A stretch of DNA of 64,000 nucleotides from Cytophaga sp. FL35 (GCF_014349235.1 NZ_JACSOH010000002.1:62001-126000); one strand, 5' to 3'. Shown: positions 9,564-20,057, counted from the first letter of the stretch. Notes: generated by a model from the letters alone, not told the origin. Made by a program: numbers and translations.

Positions 9564-10928
9564 TTAATAGTGGCACTTTCCACATTCCAGTCCGCCCATT
9601 TGAGCAGCTGTCAACTTCTCAACACCGTACTTTTTGGAAAGCTCATCGTGTATTTTCTCGTAATATTCGTTGCCCTCAATCTTTACATTGGTTTCACGGT
9701 GACAATTGATACACCAACCCATGGTCAACGGAGAATGTTGCGAAACAATTTCCATTTCTTCAATAGGCCCGTGACATTCTTGACACTGAACACCCGCTAC
9801 CGTTACGTGCTGAGAGTGATTGAAATACACAAAATCTGGAAGGTTATGAATTCGAACCCACTCCACCGGTTTTGTATTTCCAGTATATCTTTGGTTTTCT
9901 TCATCCCAACCAACGGCAGCATAAAGCTTTTTAATCTCCTGATTGTAGTCCACCCCATATTCCTGCTTACCTTCTGCCAAAGTTTCCTCGGACACCTGAT
10001 AGATGGATTTATGACAGTTCATACACACGTTCAACGAAGGAATACCCGAATGCTTGGAAACCCTAGCAGATGAATGGCAGTACTTACACTCAATTTTATT
10101 CTCACCAGCATGAATTCTATGTGAGTAATGTATTGGCTGAATAGGCTCATACCCTTGATCAATACCCACTTGCATCATCCAACCATAAGCGAAATAAGCA
10201 CTCCCCAACAACAAAACGATGACGGACACCAACACCAAGAACTGATTATCTACGAACGCCTTCCAAATAGGTTTTCTTTTAACCGCTTCCTCCTCGGCAA
10301 AAACAACACCATTGGCCTCCGCAATCCTCTTAAGTGTACGGTTGACCAACACCAGCATCACCACCAACAAGCCAAAAACCAAGGCAAGCGCCCCAAGAAT
10401 AACATTATTGGAAACCCCAGACCCAGAACCGCCCGCAGCACCAGGAGAAGCTTCCGAAGCGACATCAACAGCAGGCTTTTTTGGAGGAGCCGCCGTATAT
10501 GCCAATATATTATCTATATCCACATTGGACAACGTAGGAAAAGCGGTCATTGCCGCTTGGTTGTACTCATTATAAATTTTGTTGGCATAAGCATCGCCCG
10601 AAGCAATCATCCCAGGACTGTTCTTAATCCAAGAATACAACCACTCACGATCCAGACCCTCATCTTCAGCCAATCTCGCTTCAACGTTTGCCAAAGCAGG
10701 ACCGGTCATCTTACGATCTAATGCATGACAAGCTGCACAGTTTTGATTGAATAAGTTTTTACCTGCCGCAGGATCACCATCCGTTTCAGCAGCAGCTTCG
10801 GTTTGCTCAGAAGATGCCTCAGCAGCAGCCTCGTCTTGCGCATAGATTGAAGTGGAAATCAGTAGGAAAAATAATACAGTTACACCTAGAATCTTAGAAA
10901 ATGGATGGAGGTACGGAACCTTTTTCAT
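9564..10928 (-). CDS. actA: Alternative complex III subunit ActA (multihaem cytochrome c with fused mono-haem domain)
   Basis: Multihaem cytochrome c of alternative complex III and first gene of the act operon. I place the start at the ATG at 10928, because the protein then begins with a normal signal sequence (MKKVPYLHPFSK, a hydrophobic core, then an AQ cleavage region). The frame extends ten codons further upstream, to 10958. Six CxxCH motifs are visible: CAACH in an N-terminal cytochrome c domain, then CKYCH, CMNCH, CQECH, CINCH and a C-terminal CGKCH. A transmembrane helix separates the first domain from the pentahaem part. The protein therefore looks like ActA fused to a class I cytochrome c. 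A Bacteroidota-type promoter lies about 90 bp upstream. Confidence 0.94.
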   Translation of the reverse strand: MKKVPYLHPFSKILGVTVLFFLLISTSIYAQDEAAAEASSEQTEAAAETDGDPAAGKNLFNQNCAACHALDRKMTGPALANVEARLAEDEGLDREWLYSWIKNSPGMIASGDAYANKIYNEYNQAAMTAFPTLSNVDIDNILAYTAAPPKKPAVDVASEASPGAAGGSGSGVSNNVILGALALVFGLLVVMLVLVNRTLKRIAEANGVVFAEEEAVKRKPIWKAFVDNQFLVLVSVIVLLLGSAYFAYGWMMQVGIDQGYEPIQPIHYSHRIHAGENKIECKYCHSSARVSKHSGIPSLNVCMNCHKSIYQVSEETLAEGKQEYGVDYNQEIKKLYAAVGWDEENQRYTGNTKPVEWVRIHNLPDFVYFNHSQHVTVAGVQCQECHGPIEEMEIVSQHSPLTMGWCINCHRETNVKIEGNEYYEKIHDELSKKYGVEKLTAAQMGGLECGKCHY

Positions 10929-11014
10929 ATGGATTTTATTTCTATCAAATCTTGGCACGATAATTTCTGTTGTATGAAAAATAAGCTTTGCTTTATCAGT
11001 GCTAAAATTGATGG

Positions 11015-11045
11015 CAAAAATACGACATAGACTTTATTTTGTAAA
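11015..11045 (-). promoter_or_regulatory. Predicted promoter of the act-cox operon
   Basis: On the minus strand the sequence TATTTTTG (11022-11015) fits the Bacteroidota -7 element TAnnTTTG. Exactly 19 bp upstream is TTTA (11045-11042), a three-of-four match to the -33 element TTTG. Transcription would start near 11008, leaving a leader of about 80 nt before actA. The element match is seen directly; its use is inferred. Confidence 0.6.
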
Positions 11046-11122
11046 TGTTAAAGGATTGATAATTGCTAATTTATATTTATTCTAAATAAATTGCGAGCAC
11101 CAGTGTTTGTTCAATAAAAATC

Positions 11123-11130
11123 TACTTTTG
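11123..11130 (+). promoter_or_regulatory. Candidate -7 element for the SPOR-domain gene
   Basis: TACTTTTG is a full match to TAnnTTTG and lies 34 bp before the ATG at 11164. No good -33 element is found at 19 bp, so support is moderate. Its position makes an upstream start at 11107 unlikely, because that start would precede the transcript. Confidence 0.4.
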
Positions 11131-11163
11131 TATAAAACGGTAAGACCCAATAATTTCCCTCTA

Positions 11164-11535
11164 ATGAAAACTACACTCCTATCATTTGTGAGCTTATTCT
11201 CCGTAGCAATATGCTCTGCCCAACAGGGTACAATTAACATTTCTCAGGACGAAAAAATTACGGAATTGCTGGATATTTATAAGACAGCAAATGAAAGCAC
11301 GGACTATTATCGCATACAAGTAGGTTTTGGCTCCTATGCAAAAGCTCAAAATATTCAATCTAAAGTAGGTGAGGATTTTCCAGATTTACCCTCCAAAATT
11401 GAATTTGACTCCCCTACTTACAGGGTAAGGGTAGGTCGTTTTAAAGACAAGCTTGCCGCCGAAAGAAAATTTGCAGAGGTAAGAAAAAAGTATCCCGATG
11501 CGATGTTGCTACAACCAAAAAAATCGACCCGTTAG
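11164..11535 (+). CDS. Exported SPOR-domain protein
   Basis: Small secreted protein of 123 residues with a signal peptide (MKTTLLSFVSLFSVAICSAQ) and a C-terminal SPOR-like repeat (about residues 45-118). The repeat has the pattern YRIQVGFGSYAKAQNIQSKV followed by YRVRVGRFKDKLAAERKF. SPOR domains bind denuded peptidoglycan glycan strands at division sites, so a cell-wall role is likely but not shown here. I chose the ATG at 11164 over the in-frame start at 11107, because only the former places the signal peptide at the N-terminus and because a -7 element lies between them. The gene stands alone, divergent from actA, and its stop codon lies in the loop of a terminator hairpin. Confidence 0.85.
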   Translation: MKTTLLSFVSLFSVAICSAQQGTINISQDEKITELLDIYKTANESTDYYRIQVGFGSYAKAQNIQSKVGEDFPDLPSKIEFDSPTYRVRVGRFKDKLAAERKFAEVRKKYPDAMLLQPKKSTR

Positions 11536-11550
11536 GTCGATTTTTTTTTG
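11516..11550 (+). terminator. Intrinsic terminator after the SPOR-domain gene
   Basis: Arms AAAAATCGACC (11519-11529) and GGTCGATTTTT (11535-11545) form a perfect 11-bp stem with loop CGTTA, followed by a run of T. The gene's TAG stop overlaps the loop. The A-run on the left arm makes it usable on the minus strand too, where infB transcription arrives. Confidence 0.85.
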
Positions 11551-11580
11551 CATTCTATTAAAGTTTCTACCGAAGACCTT

Positions 11581-14319
11581 TTACTTTGTCTTTAACTTTT
11601 TCTTAACGGCCACCTCTTGGAAGGCCTCTACAATATCTCCCTCTTTGATATCATTGTAGTTTTTCACTTGCAGACCACAATCATATCCCTTGGATACCTC
11701 TTTTACATCATCCTTAAATCGCTTTAATGATGCCAGTTCTCCTGTAAACACAACTACACCATCCCTGATGAGACGTATACCTGCATTACGGAATATTTTA
11801 CCGTTTGTCACCATACATCCCGCGATGGTACCCACTTTAGATATTTTAAACGTCTCCCTAATTTCGGCAGTACCGGTAATTTCCTCCTTAATTTCAGGAG
11901 ACAACATACCTTCCATTGCATCTTTAAGGTCGTTAATGGCATCGTAAATAATGGAGTACATTCTGATATCGATTTCCTCCTTATCGGCTACATCACGCGC
12001 ATTGCCCATTGGTCTAACATTAAACCCAATAATAATTGCATCAGATGCCGAAGCAAGCAAAACATCAGATTCCGTAATGGCACCTACTCCTTTATGAATT
12101 ATGTTCACCTGAATTTCTTCCGTAGATAATTTCTGGAAAGAATCCGTCAATGCCTCTACCGAACCATCCACATCACCTTTAAGAATTATATTCAATTCTT
12201 TGAAATCACCCAACGCTATACGCCTTCCAATTTCATCAAGCGTTATATGTCGTTGTGTTCTAACGGACTGCTCACGTTGTAGCTGCGAACGCTTTGCAGC
12301 TATTTGCTTGGCCTCACGCTCATCTTCCAAAACATGGAACTTGTCACCAGCCTGGGGCGCGCCATCCAATCCCAAGATTGAAACAGGGGTAGCCGGGCCC
12401 GCTTTCTTAACGGTTTTACCACGCTCATCTTGCATGGCCTTGATTTTACCACTGTGAGTACCCGCAAGGACATAATCCCCAATCTGCAAGGTACCTCCTT
12501 GTACCAAAATAGTTGACACATACCCACGACCCTTGTCAAGGAATGCCTCCACTACGGTGCCATTTGCAACCTTATCCGGATTCGCCTTTAACTCAAGTAA
12601 CTCAGCTTCAAGAAGCACTTTCTCAAGTAATTCCTTTACACCTTGACCCGTCTTGGCCGAAATATCGTGCGATTGAATCTTACCACCCCAGTCTTCCACC
12701 AATAAGTTCATTTGGGCAAGACCTTCTTTAATTTTATCAGGGTTGGCCGTTGGTCTATCTATCTTATTAATTGCAAAAACTATAGGAACTCCGGCGGCCT
12801 GCGCATGACTGATCGCTTCTTTTGTTTGAGGCATGATATCATCATCAGCAGCAACAACGATAACGGCAATATCCGTAACTTGGGCACCCCTGGCACGCAT
12901 AGCGGTAAACGCCTCGTGACCTGGCGTATCCAAGAAAGTAATCCTCTGACCATCTTCCAAGGTAACACCATAAGCACCAATGTGCTGGGTTATACCTCCA
13001 CTTTCACCTGCTATTACATTAGCTTCCCTCACATAATCAAGCAAGGATGTCTTACCGTGATCCACATGCCCCATAACCGTAACAATAGGAGCCCTACTTT
13101 TTAAATCTTCAGGAGCATCTTCTTGTACTTCTATGGATTCCTCCAATTCTGCGGTAACGAATTCCACTTCGTATCCAAATTCATCCGCCACTATAGAAAG
13201 TGTTTCAGCATCTAAACGTTGGTTCATGGTCACCATGATTCCCAAAGACATACAAGCAGATATAATATCCGTGGTAGTTACATCCATCATGGTAGCTACT
13301 TCACCTACTGTAACGAATTCCGTTACTTTCAATACTTTGCTTTCCAGCTCTTGCTGCTCAAGATTTTTCTCGGTTTGCTGACGGTGTTGATCTCGCTTAT
13401 CCCTACGATATTTAGCTCCTTTTCCTTTCTTGGATTTACCTTGGAGCTTCTCTAGGGTTTCACGAATTTGCTTTTGCACATCTTCCTCCGTAGGCTCCAC
13501 TTTGGGAGTGAAACGATTGTTTCCTGGCCCCCTTCTTTGGTTACCACCTTGGTTTCTATTTCCTCTTTGCTGGCCACCGCCACCAGTGTTACTACCTGGT
13601 TTAACTATACGTTTTCTACGCTTTTTACGGTCATTGCCATCTGAAGACGACTTGTTCTCTTCTTTCTTTTTCTTTGGCTTGTCAAATTTTGACAAGTCAA
13701 TCTTGGCGGTAATTTTAGGACCTGAAAGTTTTTTGTATTTGGTAGCAAGAACATCATCACCTTCTTTTGGCTCAGGTTTGGGCTCTTCTTTTTGCTCCTT
13801 CTTTACAGGCTCTTCCTTTTTCACCTCTTTGGCCTCAACCACTTTCTCCTCTTTTAGAGGTTCTGGTTTAGGCGCTTCCTTCTCAACAACAGGCTCTACT
13901 ACAGGCTTTTCCTCCTTCTTTGGTTCTTCTTGTTTTGGCTCCTCTTTTTTCTTTGGATTCAAATCAATTTTCCCCACGGTTTTTGGGCCTGTAAGCTCCA
14001 CTTTGCCCAACAAAGGTTTTTCAGCGGCAGTACGCTTCTCCCTTGCCAAGCGTTTTTCTTCCTGTTCTTGCTCCAATTGCAGACGCAAAGCTTCTTTTTC
14101 TTCACGCTTTTCCTCACCCACTTTTTTAGAAGCAACTTTCTTGCTCTTATCGGTTTGGAACTCTCCTTGAAGCACCTCATAGACCTCATCGGAAATCTTT
14201 GTGGTAGGCCTAGCTTCAATCTCATGACCTTTAGAGGCCAAGAAATCCACCGCCCTATCCAAAGAAATATTAAACTCCTTGAGGACTTTGTTGAGTCTTA
14301 TTTTTGCAACGTCTGCCAT
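11581..14319 (-). CDS. infB: Translation initiation factor IF-2
   Basis: GTPase that delivers initiator tRNA to the 30S subunit and promotes subunit joining. The 912-residue protein has an IF-2 N-terminal domain, a long charged Lys/Glu/Pro-rich linker (about residues 65-330), and then the G domain with [12 protein letters not shown] (P-loop), DTPGHEAFT (G3) and NKID (G4). Domains II, III and C2 follow. It is the third gene of the rimP-nusA-infB group, 43 bp after nusA, an arrangement conserved across bacteria. Length and motifs are normal for Bacteroidota. Confidence 0.98.
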   Translation of the reverse strand: MADVAKIRLNKVLKEFNISLDRAVDFLASKGHEIEARPTTKISDEVYEVLQGEFQTDKSKKVASKKVGEEKREEKEALRLQLEQEQEEKRLAREKRTAAEKPLLGKVELTGPKTVGKIDLNPKKKEEPKQEEPKKEEKPVVEPVVEKEAPKPEPLKEEKVVEAKEVKKEEPVKKEQKEEPKPEPKEGDDVLATKYKKLSGPKITAKIDLSKFDKPKKKKEENKSSSDGNDRKKRRKRIVKPGSNTGGGGQQRGNRNQGGNQRRGPGNNRFTPKVEPTEEDVQKQIRETLEKLQGKSKKGKGAKYRRDKRDQHRQQTEKNLEQQELESKVLKVTEFVTVGEVATMMDVTTTDIISACMSLGIMVTMNQRLDAETLSIVADEFGYEVEFVTAELEESIEVQEDAPEDLKSRAPIVTVMGHVDHGKTSLLDYVREANVIAGESGGITQHIGAYGVTLEDGQRITFLDTPGHEAFTAMRARGAQVTDIAVIVVAADDDIMPQTKEAISHAQAAGVPIVFAINKIDRPTANPDKIKEGLAQMNLLVEDWGGKIQSHDISAKTGQGVKELLEKVLLEAELLELKANPDKVANGTVVEAFLDKGRGYVSTILVQGGTLQIGDYVLAGTHSGKIKAMQDERGKTVKKAGPATPVSILGLDGAPQAGDKFHVLEDEREAKQIAAKRSQLQREQSVRTQRHITLDEIGRRIALGDFKELNIILKGDVDGSVEALTDSFQKLSTEEIQVNIIHKGVGAITESDVLLASASDAIIIGFNVRPMGNARDVADKEEIDIRMYSIIYDAINDLKDAMEGMLSPEIKEEITGTAEIRETFKISKVGTIAGCMVTNGKIFRNAGIRLIRDGVVVFTGELASLKRFKDDVKEVSKGYDCGLQVKNYNDIKEGDIVEAFQEVAVKKKLKTK

Positions 14320-14362
14320 AAATTTCTTCTCCTAATTCTTTTAAATTGCTGCTAATATATAG

Positions 14363-15595
14363 CTAATCTTCCAATTCTTCTTTGAGTATACGCACAACTT
14401 CCAAAATTGTTTCCTCTTCCAAATCTGTACGTTTTACAAGATCATCTACATCTTGCTCCAAGATGCTACGGGCAGTATCCAAGCCTATCTTTTTGAACTC
14501 CTCGATAATCCAAGCATCAATTTCATCCGCAAATTCTGTAAGCTCCACATCTTCCTCTACACCTTCACGGAACACATCTATCTCATAACCAGTTAATTGA
14601 CCGGCCAACCTAATATTATGTCCGCCTCGACCAATTGCCTTTGAAACCTCTTCCGGCCTTAAATAAACCTGAGCGGTCATTTTTTCATCATCCAACTTTA
14701 CGGTTGTAACCCTCGCTGGACTCAATGCTCTTGTAACCATTAACTGCGGATTTGCAGTCCAATTGATTACATCTATATTTTCATTTCCTAATTCACGAAC
14801 AATACCATGGATCCTAGAACCTTTCATTCCTACACAGGCACCAACTGGATCAATACGATCATCATAGGAGTCTACGGCCACTTTCGCTTTTTCCCCAGGA
14901 ATACGTACAGCCTTTTTAATAGTAATCAAACCGTCATACACTTCCGGAATCTCCTGAAAGAACAATTGCTCTAAAAATTTGGGGGAGCTTCTGGACATAA
15001 TAATAGAAGGCTTGCTTCCTTTAAGTTCTACGCTCTCGATAATTCCACGAACATTATCTCCTTTTCTAAAGAAATCCGAAGGTATTTGACGGTCCTTTGG
15101 AAGTATAATCTCATTACCTTCATCATCCAATAAAATTATGGCCTTATGCCTAATGTGATGCACCTCCGCAGTATAGATCTCACCTTCCAAATCCTTAAAC
15201 TGCTTGTAAATGGTAGTATTATCATGCTCATGAATCTTGGAAATCAAGTTTTGACGAAGTGCCAGTATGGCCCTTCTACCCAAATCTATAAGCTTTACCT
15301 CCTCAGATACATCCTCACCAACCTCAAAATCGGGCTCAATTTTTCTAGCGTCCGTTAAGGAAATCTCCTCATTAGGCTCCTCTACTTCACCATCTTCTAC
15401 AACCACACGGTTTCTCCAAATCTCCAAATCCCCCTTGTCCGGGTTAATAATGATATCAAAGTTATCATCAGATCCAAATTTCTTTTTGAGGGCGCTTCTA
15501 AAAACTTCCTCTAAAATAGCCATAAGCGTTACCCTGTCAATAAATTTATCGTCCTTAAACTCTGAAAAAGACTCAATTAACGCGATATTTTCCAT
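14363..15595 (-). CDS. nusA: Transcription termination/antitermination factor NusA
   Basis: RNA-polymerase-binding factor that modulates pausing, termination and antitermination. The 410-residue protein shows the N-terminal polymerase-binding domain (from MENIALIESFSEFKDDKFID), an S1 domain (about residues 135-200), and two KH domains with GACVGMKGSRIHGIVRELG and AIGRGGHNIRLAGQLTG. A short acidic C-terminal tail replaces the C-terminal repeats of Escherichia coli NusA. It is 13 bp downstream of rimP and is read with rimP and infB. Confidence 0.97.
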   Translation of the reverse strand: MENIALIESFSEFKDDKFIDRVTLMAILEEVFRSALKKKFGSDDNFDIIINPDKGDLEIWRNRVVVEDGEVEEPNEEISLTDARKIEPDFEVGEDVSEEVKLIDLGRRAILALRQNLISKIHEHDNTTIYKQFKDLEGEIYTAEVHHIRHKAIILLDDEGNEIILPKDRQIPSDFFRKGDNVRGIIESVELKGSKPSIIMSRSSPKFLEQLFFQEIPEVYDGLITIKKAVRIPGEKAKVAVDSYDDRIDPVGACVGMKGSRIHGIVRELGNENIDVINWTANPQLMVTRALSPARVTTVKLDDEKMTAQVYLRPEEVSKAIGRGGHNIRLAGQLTGYEIDVFREGVEEDVELTEFADEIDAWIIEEFKKIGLDTARSILEQDVDDLVKRTDLEEETILEVVRILKEELED

Positions 15596-15608
15596 TACTC
15601 TGTTACCA

Positions 15609-16070
15609 TTAAAATGTTATTATGACTTTAGCTTCTTTAATATCAGAAAATTTGATTTCCTCTCTTTTCTGTACTGTTCTTTTTCCTTTTCCCACAGGTT
15701 TAGGCTCCCTTGCCTTCCATTCAAGAAAAATTGCCTCCTGATTGGTCTCGGTCAAACTACCCTCAAAGGTTTCCGTCTCAGTTTCAACTTTTAATTTCCT
15801 CCCTATATTTTTCGCATACTGCCTTGGCAATATCAAGGGGGAGGTTGCTCCAGCCGAGGTTACCTCCAAGGAAAAATCCTGCTCCTCTCGGTCAAGATTA
15901 TGCTCAATGGCCCTGCTTATTTTCATGCAGTCTTGCAATGAGACTCCATTATCACCATCAAGGACAACTTTTATGGAATTGTCCGGAGCTACTTTAAAAT
16001 CAATTAAAAATAATGATTTATCCTCTTCCAATGCATCCTGCAATAATGACGCCGCCTTGTCCTTCAACAT
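15609..16070 (-). CDS. rimP: Ribosome maturation factor RimP
   Basis: Assembly factor for the 30S ribosomal subunit. The 153-residue protein has the two-domain RimP pattern: an N-terminal alpha/beta domain with the [20 protein letters not shown] segment and LEVTSAG, and a C-terminal SH3-like domain ending in EAKVIITF. It is first in the rimP-nusA-infB operon, with a candidate promoter about 70 bp upstream. Confidence 0.94.
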   Translation of the reverse strand: MLKDKAASLLQDALEEDKSLFLIDFKVAPDNSIKVVLDGDNGVSLQDCMKISRAIEHNLDREEQDFSLEVTSAGATSPLILPRQYAKNIGRKLKVETETETFEGSLTETNQEAIFLEWKAREPKPVGKGKRTVQKREEIKFSDIKEAKVIITF

Positions 16071-16138
16071 ACCATTTAGAAATAAAAAAGAGGACTTAAT
16101 TGTCCCCTCATGAATACTTTTATATCCTTTCAGTGCTG

Positions 16139-16168
16139 CAAATATACAATTTTTTTAATTCTCACAAT
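16139..16168 (-). promoter_or_regulatory. Predicted promoter of rimP-nusA-infB
   Basis: The minus strand reads TATATTTG at 16146-16139 (full TAnnTTTG match) with ATTG at 16168-16165, giving an 18-bp spacer against the usual 19. The start of transcription would be near 16132, about 60 nt before rimP. Confidence 0.5.
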
Positions 16169-16261
16169 AGACCTAAAGCATATCTGGTTTTAAATGACGT
16201 AGTTACCTTCAATTACATCAAACCACTAAGGTAAATTACCAGAATACCTCATAAAATTGCA

Positions 16262-16292
16262 TAAAAAATCCCGAAGCATTTACTTCGGGATC
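16262..16292 (-). terminator. Intrinsic terminator of tRNA-Gln
   Basis: On the minus strand, just after the tRNA, ATCCCGAAG pairs with CTTCGGGAT across a six-base loop, followed by a T run. It ends the tRNA transcript before rimP's promoter region. Confidence 0.85.
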
Positions 16293-16297
16293 CCTTG

Positions 16298-16369
16298 TTG
16301 GCCTACTAGGACTCGAACCTAGAATGACTGGACCAAAACCAGTAGTGTTGCCAATTACACCATAGGCCA
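16298..16369 (-). tRNA. tRNA-Gln (anticodon TTG)
   Basis: Cloverleaf on the minus strand: acceptor TGGCCTA/TAGGCCA, D arm around GTGTAATTGGCAACAC, anticodon stem ACTGG/CCAGT with loop TTTTGGT (anticodon TTG, reads CAA/CAG), and T arm CTAGG-TTCGAGT-CCTAG. Length is 72 nt with an A discriminator. CCA is not encoded. It is followed by its own terminator. Confidence 0.95.
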
Positions 16370-16668
16370 ATACCAATTTCTAAAAACGAAATCATGTTCC
16401 GTATTAGAGCGTGCAAATTTAAAACAAAGTTTCATTTGCACAAACATTTTTATGAGTAAAATTTACTTTGCCCTAAAATCCTCAGCATTTACCCCTACAA
16501 ACCCTATGAGCACTCCTCGAACGGCCCCAACAAAATGGAATACAACACCCAAACCCTGTTACTTTACCTACTAAACCTTTCAAATTACCTGTTAAACCTT
16601 TATGAAAAACACCTCCCTGTATTTATATTAATTAGTAAATTCGCCGCATTGGTTAAACCACTTAGTAC
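16370..16668. other. Intergenic region between tRNA-Gln and the DUF2723 gene
   Basis: About 300 bp, AT rich, without a convincing gene; the one open frame here overlaps the start of the next gene and lacks coding character. TAAACCTTT occurs twice about 20 bp apart near 16571-16600, and TAAATTCG near 16640 is a seven-of-eight match to the -7 element without a matching -33. The upstream part must hold the tRNA promoter. Confidence 0.4.
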
Positions 16669-19600
16669 ATGTTTGCAAAGAACTTCAACAAATGGGACAC
16701 CCTTTTGGGGTGGGCCGTATTTGCCATAGCCCTCATTACCTATATTATTACCGTTGAACCTACCAATAGTTTTTGGGATGCGGGCGAATACATTGCCACA
16801 TCGGCAAAATTACAGGTAGGCCACCCTCCCGGAGCTCCTTTACAACAAATGATAGGAGCCTTTTTTGCCATGTTTGCATTTGAACCGGACCAGGTGGCCC
16901 GTATGGTCAATTACGTATCTGGCGTATCTAGTGCCTTTACCATTCTATTCATGTTTTGGACCATTACCAATCTTGCCAGAAAATTGGTAAGCAAGAAAGA
17001 TGAAGTTATGACCAATAGCAAGGCTATTGCTATTTTAGGAAGCGGACTTGTAGGTGCTCTGGCGTTTACCTATTCGGATAGTTTTTGGTTCAACGCCGTA
17101 GAAACGGAAGTTTATGCCATGGCGAGCCTCATAATGGCTCTTCAATTATGGTTAGGCCTTAAATGGACAGATAATTTGGACGACCCCAGAGGTCACCGTT
17201 GGCTCATTTTAATTTGTTTTGTAGTAGGGCTAACGTTCGGGGTCCAGTTCATGGGCTTTTTGGCAATACCTTCCATTGGACTTTTATATTATTTTCAAAC
17301 GTACAGGACAACTACGGTCAAGAATTTTCTTTTGGCCAACCTTGCCGTGATTGCGGTGTTGATGCTCGTTTATAAGTTTTCGTTAACCTATGTTTTAAAA
17401 CTATTTGGATGGAGCGAGGTATTCTTTATCAATAGTATTGGTTTGCCATTTAACTCTGGCTCCATAATCATGGGACTTATCTTCATAGCCGCCTTTTATT
17501 TTGGCCTCAATTACACCAGAAAAAACAATTATAGAACGGCCAACCTCATTGTGCTTTGTTCCATGTTTATTTTCCTAGGGTTCTCTACTTGGCTAATGCT
17601 CCCTATACGTGCCAACGCTAGAGTGGTAATCAACGAAAATAATCCTGAAGACGCTCGGGCACTTTTAGCTTATTACAACAGGGAACAGTACCCTGGGGTA
17701 GATAGTCCGGTATATGGCACTTACTATTCCAATACTTTTGGCGATGCCGGCGAGGACAAAGACGAGGCTCCTAAGTATGAAAAGGACGAGAAGTTGGGCA
17801 AATATGTTATAACAAATTATTACAAAGGCGCGGTACCGGGGGACGATCCCAAACATGTTGGGCTTTTACCCAGAATGTGGAGCGGCCAACATGCAGAAAA
17901 CTACATGCGCTACTTTGGGCCATTGGACTTTAAAATGAAACAATCCAATGAAGAACTCAGAAGAGCGGTAAAACAAGTTAAGGACGGCTTTGCCAATGGT
18001 GAAATAGACGCAGAGCAATATATTAGTTTCTTAAGAAGGTTTAGTGATTATCTAGAAGTAGAACCTCCATCATTATGGCAAAACATCAAATACATGGCCC
18101 AATTTCAATTTGGCTACATGTATTGGAGGTATTTTATGTGGAATTTCTCCGGAAAGAACAATGACGTGCAGGGCCGTTACAATGGTAATGGCGAATGGAT
18201 CAGCGGCATCCCTTTCCTTGACAGCATCCGTTTGGGAAGTCAGGATAATTTGCCGGACGAAGTCAAAAATAACAAAGCAAGGAACACGTATTTCCTACTT
18301 CCCTTGCTTTTAGGGATAATTGGAATTCTGTTCCAAATTGCTAAAAACCCGAAACAATTCTGGGTATTGTTAATTTTCTTCCTGTTTACAGGTCTGGCAA
18401 TCCAATTTTACACCAATCCTTCTATATTTCAGCCTAGGGAGCGAGATTATTCTCTAGTAGGCTCTTTCTATATTTTCGCAATTTGGATAGGGCTAGGTGT
18501 ATATGGTTTGTTTGAGGAACTAAGAAAATACCTTACCCCTAAAATTTTGGCTCCTGCCATAACCATTGTTTGCCTTCTGGCGGTACCTACAGTGATGGCG
18601 GTACAAAATTGGGATGACCATAATCGCTCCAATCGTTTCACTGCCAATGCTTCGGCCAGGGCCTATTTAGATTCATGTCAAGAAGATGTGGGAGCTATTT
18701 TATTTACGATCGGTGACAATGATACCTTCCCACTATGGTATGCCCAAGAAATTGAAGGTTACCGTACGGATGTTCGCATCGTATGCACCAGTCTCTTTGA
18801 AACGGATTGGTACATTGACCAAATGAAGCGTAAAGCCTATGAAAGCGACCCCATTCCTTCACAGATTGAACATGATAAATACCGATGGGGATCCAGGGAC
18901 GTGCTCTACTATCAAACTGTTGACCCATTATTTAACAAAAAGATTTCTGAAAGCAGATGGTCTATTCATGATTTTATCAAGTGGGTAGATAGTGATGAAC
19001 CCCAGACCAAACTAAAATACATTTTGGAAAGACAAGAAAACATTGATATGGAGGCCTATTCCGAAAGTGCACAGAATATTGTTTACTACCCCACCAATAA
19101 ATTACGCATTCCCGTAAACAAGAAAAATGTTCTGGAAAGCGGTCTGGTCAAGGAAAAAGATAGCGCCCAAATTGTAGACTTTATTGATATAGACCTTCCT
19201 CGTAGCGCTATCACTAAAAAGAGTATGATGATGCTGGATATCATTGCCAACAATGACTGGAAAAGACCTATCTATTTTTCAGGCGGAAGTTTTGATGATG
19301 CCGAATTTATCTGGATGAAAGATTACCTACAGCTGGACGGAATGGCCTATAAATTGGTTCCAATCAAGACCGAAAGAAAGAACTCCTATGAAATGGGAAG
19401 AATAGACAGTGACCTTATGTATGATATTGTCACCAATTGGTATTGGGGGAATTCCGGAAGCCCGGATATCTACCACGATCCGCAAACAAGAATTCAAGGG
19501 CTTTCTTATAGAAGTAACCTTGCCCGCTTGGTTGAAACGCTATTGAACGAAGACAAAATTGAAAAGGCAAAGGACATCATCAATATAGCCATGGACAATA

Positions 19601-20046
19601 TTCCGGTAGACTATTTTGAATATTACACCTTTGTTGAACCGTTTGTAGATGGATATTATAAGGTTGGAGAGACCAACAAAGCAAGGGAATTATTTGAAAA
19701 ACTAAAATACATCTATCAAGACCGTTTAGACTATTATGCAGGTATTCCTTTAGATGAGCAATATGACCAAATTGATGAAATCATTGCAGATATGGAAGGA
19801 TACCGCAGGAACATTGATATTTTGATTGGCAATAATGACCGTGAGAAAGCTGAAAAGGAAACCCTTATATTCAATGAATATATAGATAAGTTTCAACACT
19901 TTTACAGGGATAACCTTTTAGAGGAAGAACCCTTGAATCCTAACGGTAATCCAGATTTGAAAGACACCATGCCCGTATCTGACACTACTGTAATTGATGC
20001 CACTACCACAACCGATGAGATACCGGATAGTATTCCTGTTCAATAA
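16669..20046 (+). CDS. DUF2723 membrane protein, probable protein O-mannosyltransferase-like glycosyltransferase
   Basis: Large inner-membrane protein of 1125 residues. The N-terminus has the DUF2723 signature: a first helix, then EPTNSFWDAGEYIATSAKLQ and VGHPPGAPL, with the acidic residues typical of the GT-C glycosyltransferase loop. About ten to twelve transmembrane helices run to residue about 660, followed by a soluble region of about 450 residues with TPR-like helices near 950-1040. DUF2723 is related to O-mannosyltransferases (human TMEM260 is a member), so a lipid-linked sugar donor and exported protein acceptors are plausible; the activity is inferred. The gene stands alone and ends in a strong terminator. 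Confidence 0.85.
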   Translation: MFAKNFNKWDTLLGWAVFAIALITYIITVEPTNSFWDAGEYIATSAKLQVGHPPGAPLQQMIGAFFAMFAFEPDQVARMVNYVSGVSSAFTILFMFWTITNLARKLVSKKDEVMTNSKAIAILGSGLVGALAFTYSDSFWFNAVETEVYAMASLIMALQLWLGLKWTDNLDDPRGHRWLILICFVVGLTFGVQFMGFLAIPSIGLLYYFQTYRTTTVKNFLLANLAVIAVLMLVYKFSLTYVLKLFGWSEVFFINSIGLPFNSGSIIMGLIFIAAFYFGLNYTRKNNYRTANLIVLCSMFIFLGFSTWLMLPIRANARVVINENNPEDARALLAYYNREQYPGVDSPVYGTYYSNTFGDAGEDKDEAPKYEKDEKLGKYVITNYYKGAVPGDDPKHVGLLPRMWSGQHAENYMRYFGPLDFKMKQSNEELRRAVKQVKDGFANGEIDAEQYISFLRRFSDYLEVEPPSLWQNIKYMAQFQFGYMYWRYFMWNFSGKNNDVQGRYNGNGEWISGIPFLDSIRLGSQDNLPDEVKNNKARNTYFLLPLLLGIIGILFQIAKNPKQFWVLLIFFLFTGLAIQFYTNPSIFQPRERDYSLVGSFYIFAIWIGLGVYGLFEELRKYLTPKILAPAITIVCLLAVPTVMAVQNWDDHNRSNRFTANASARAYLDSCQEDVGAILFTIGDNDTFPLWYAQEIEGYRTDVRIVCTSLFETDWYIDQMKRKAYESDPIPSQIEHDKYRWGSRDVLYYQTVDPLFNKKISESRWSIHDFIKWVDSDEPQTKLKYILERQENIDMEAYSESAQNIVYYPTNKLRIPVNKKNVLESGLVKEKDSAQIVDFIDIDLPRSAITKKSMMMLDIIANNDWKRPIYFSGGSFDDAEFIWMKDYLQLDGMAYKLVPIKTERKNSYEMGRIDSDLMYDIVTNWYWGNSGSPDIYHDPQTRIQGLSYRSNLARLVETLLNEDKIEKAKDIINIAMDNIPVDYFEYYTFVEPFVDGYYKVGETNKARELFEKLKYIYQDRLDYYAGIPLDEQYDQIDEIIADMEGYRRNIDILIGNNDREKAEKETLIFNEYIDKFQHFYRDNLLEEEPLNPNGNPDLKDTMPVSDTTVIDATTTTDEIPDSIPVQ

Positions 20047-20057
20047 GAATACCATTC

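Noticed and set aside
10928-10958. Upstream start of actA (10 codons earlier)
   Set aside because: The longer form would put charged residues before the signal peptide; the ATG at 10928 gives a normal signal sequence.
11690-14355. Several open frames on the plus strand opposite infB
   Set aside because: They lie inside infB, have Ser/Phe-rich composition caused by the complementary strand of a Lys/Glu-rich gene, and lack any motif.
16535-16729. 64-codon open frame before the DUF2723 gene
   Set aside because: It runs across the start of the DUF2723 gene in another frame and has no sign of coding.
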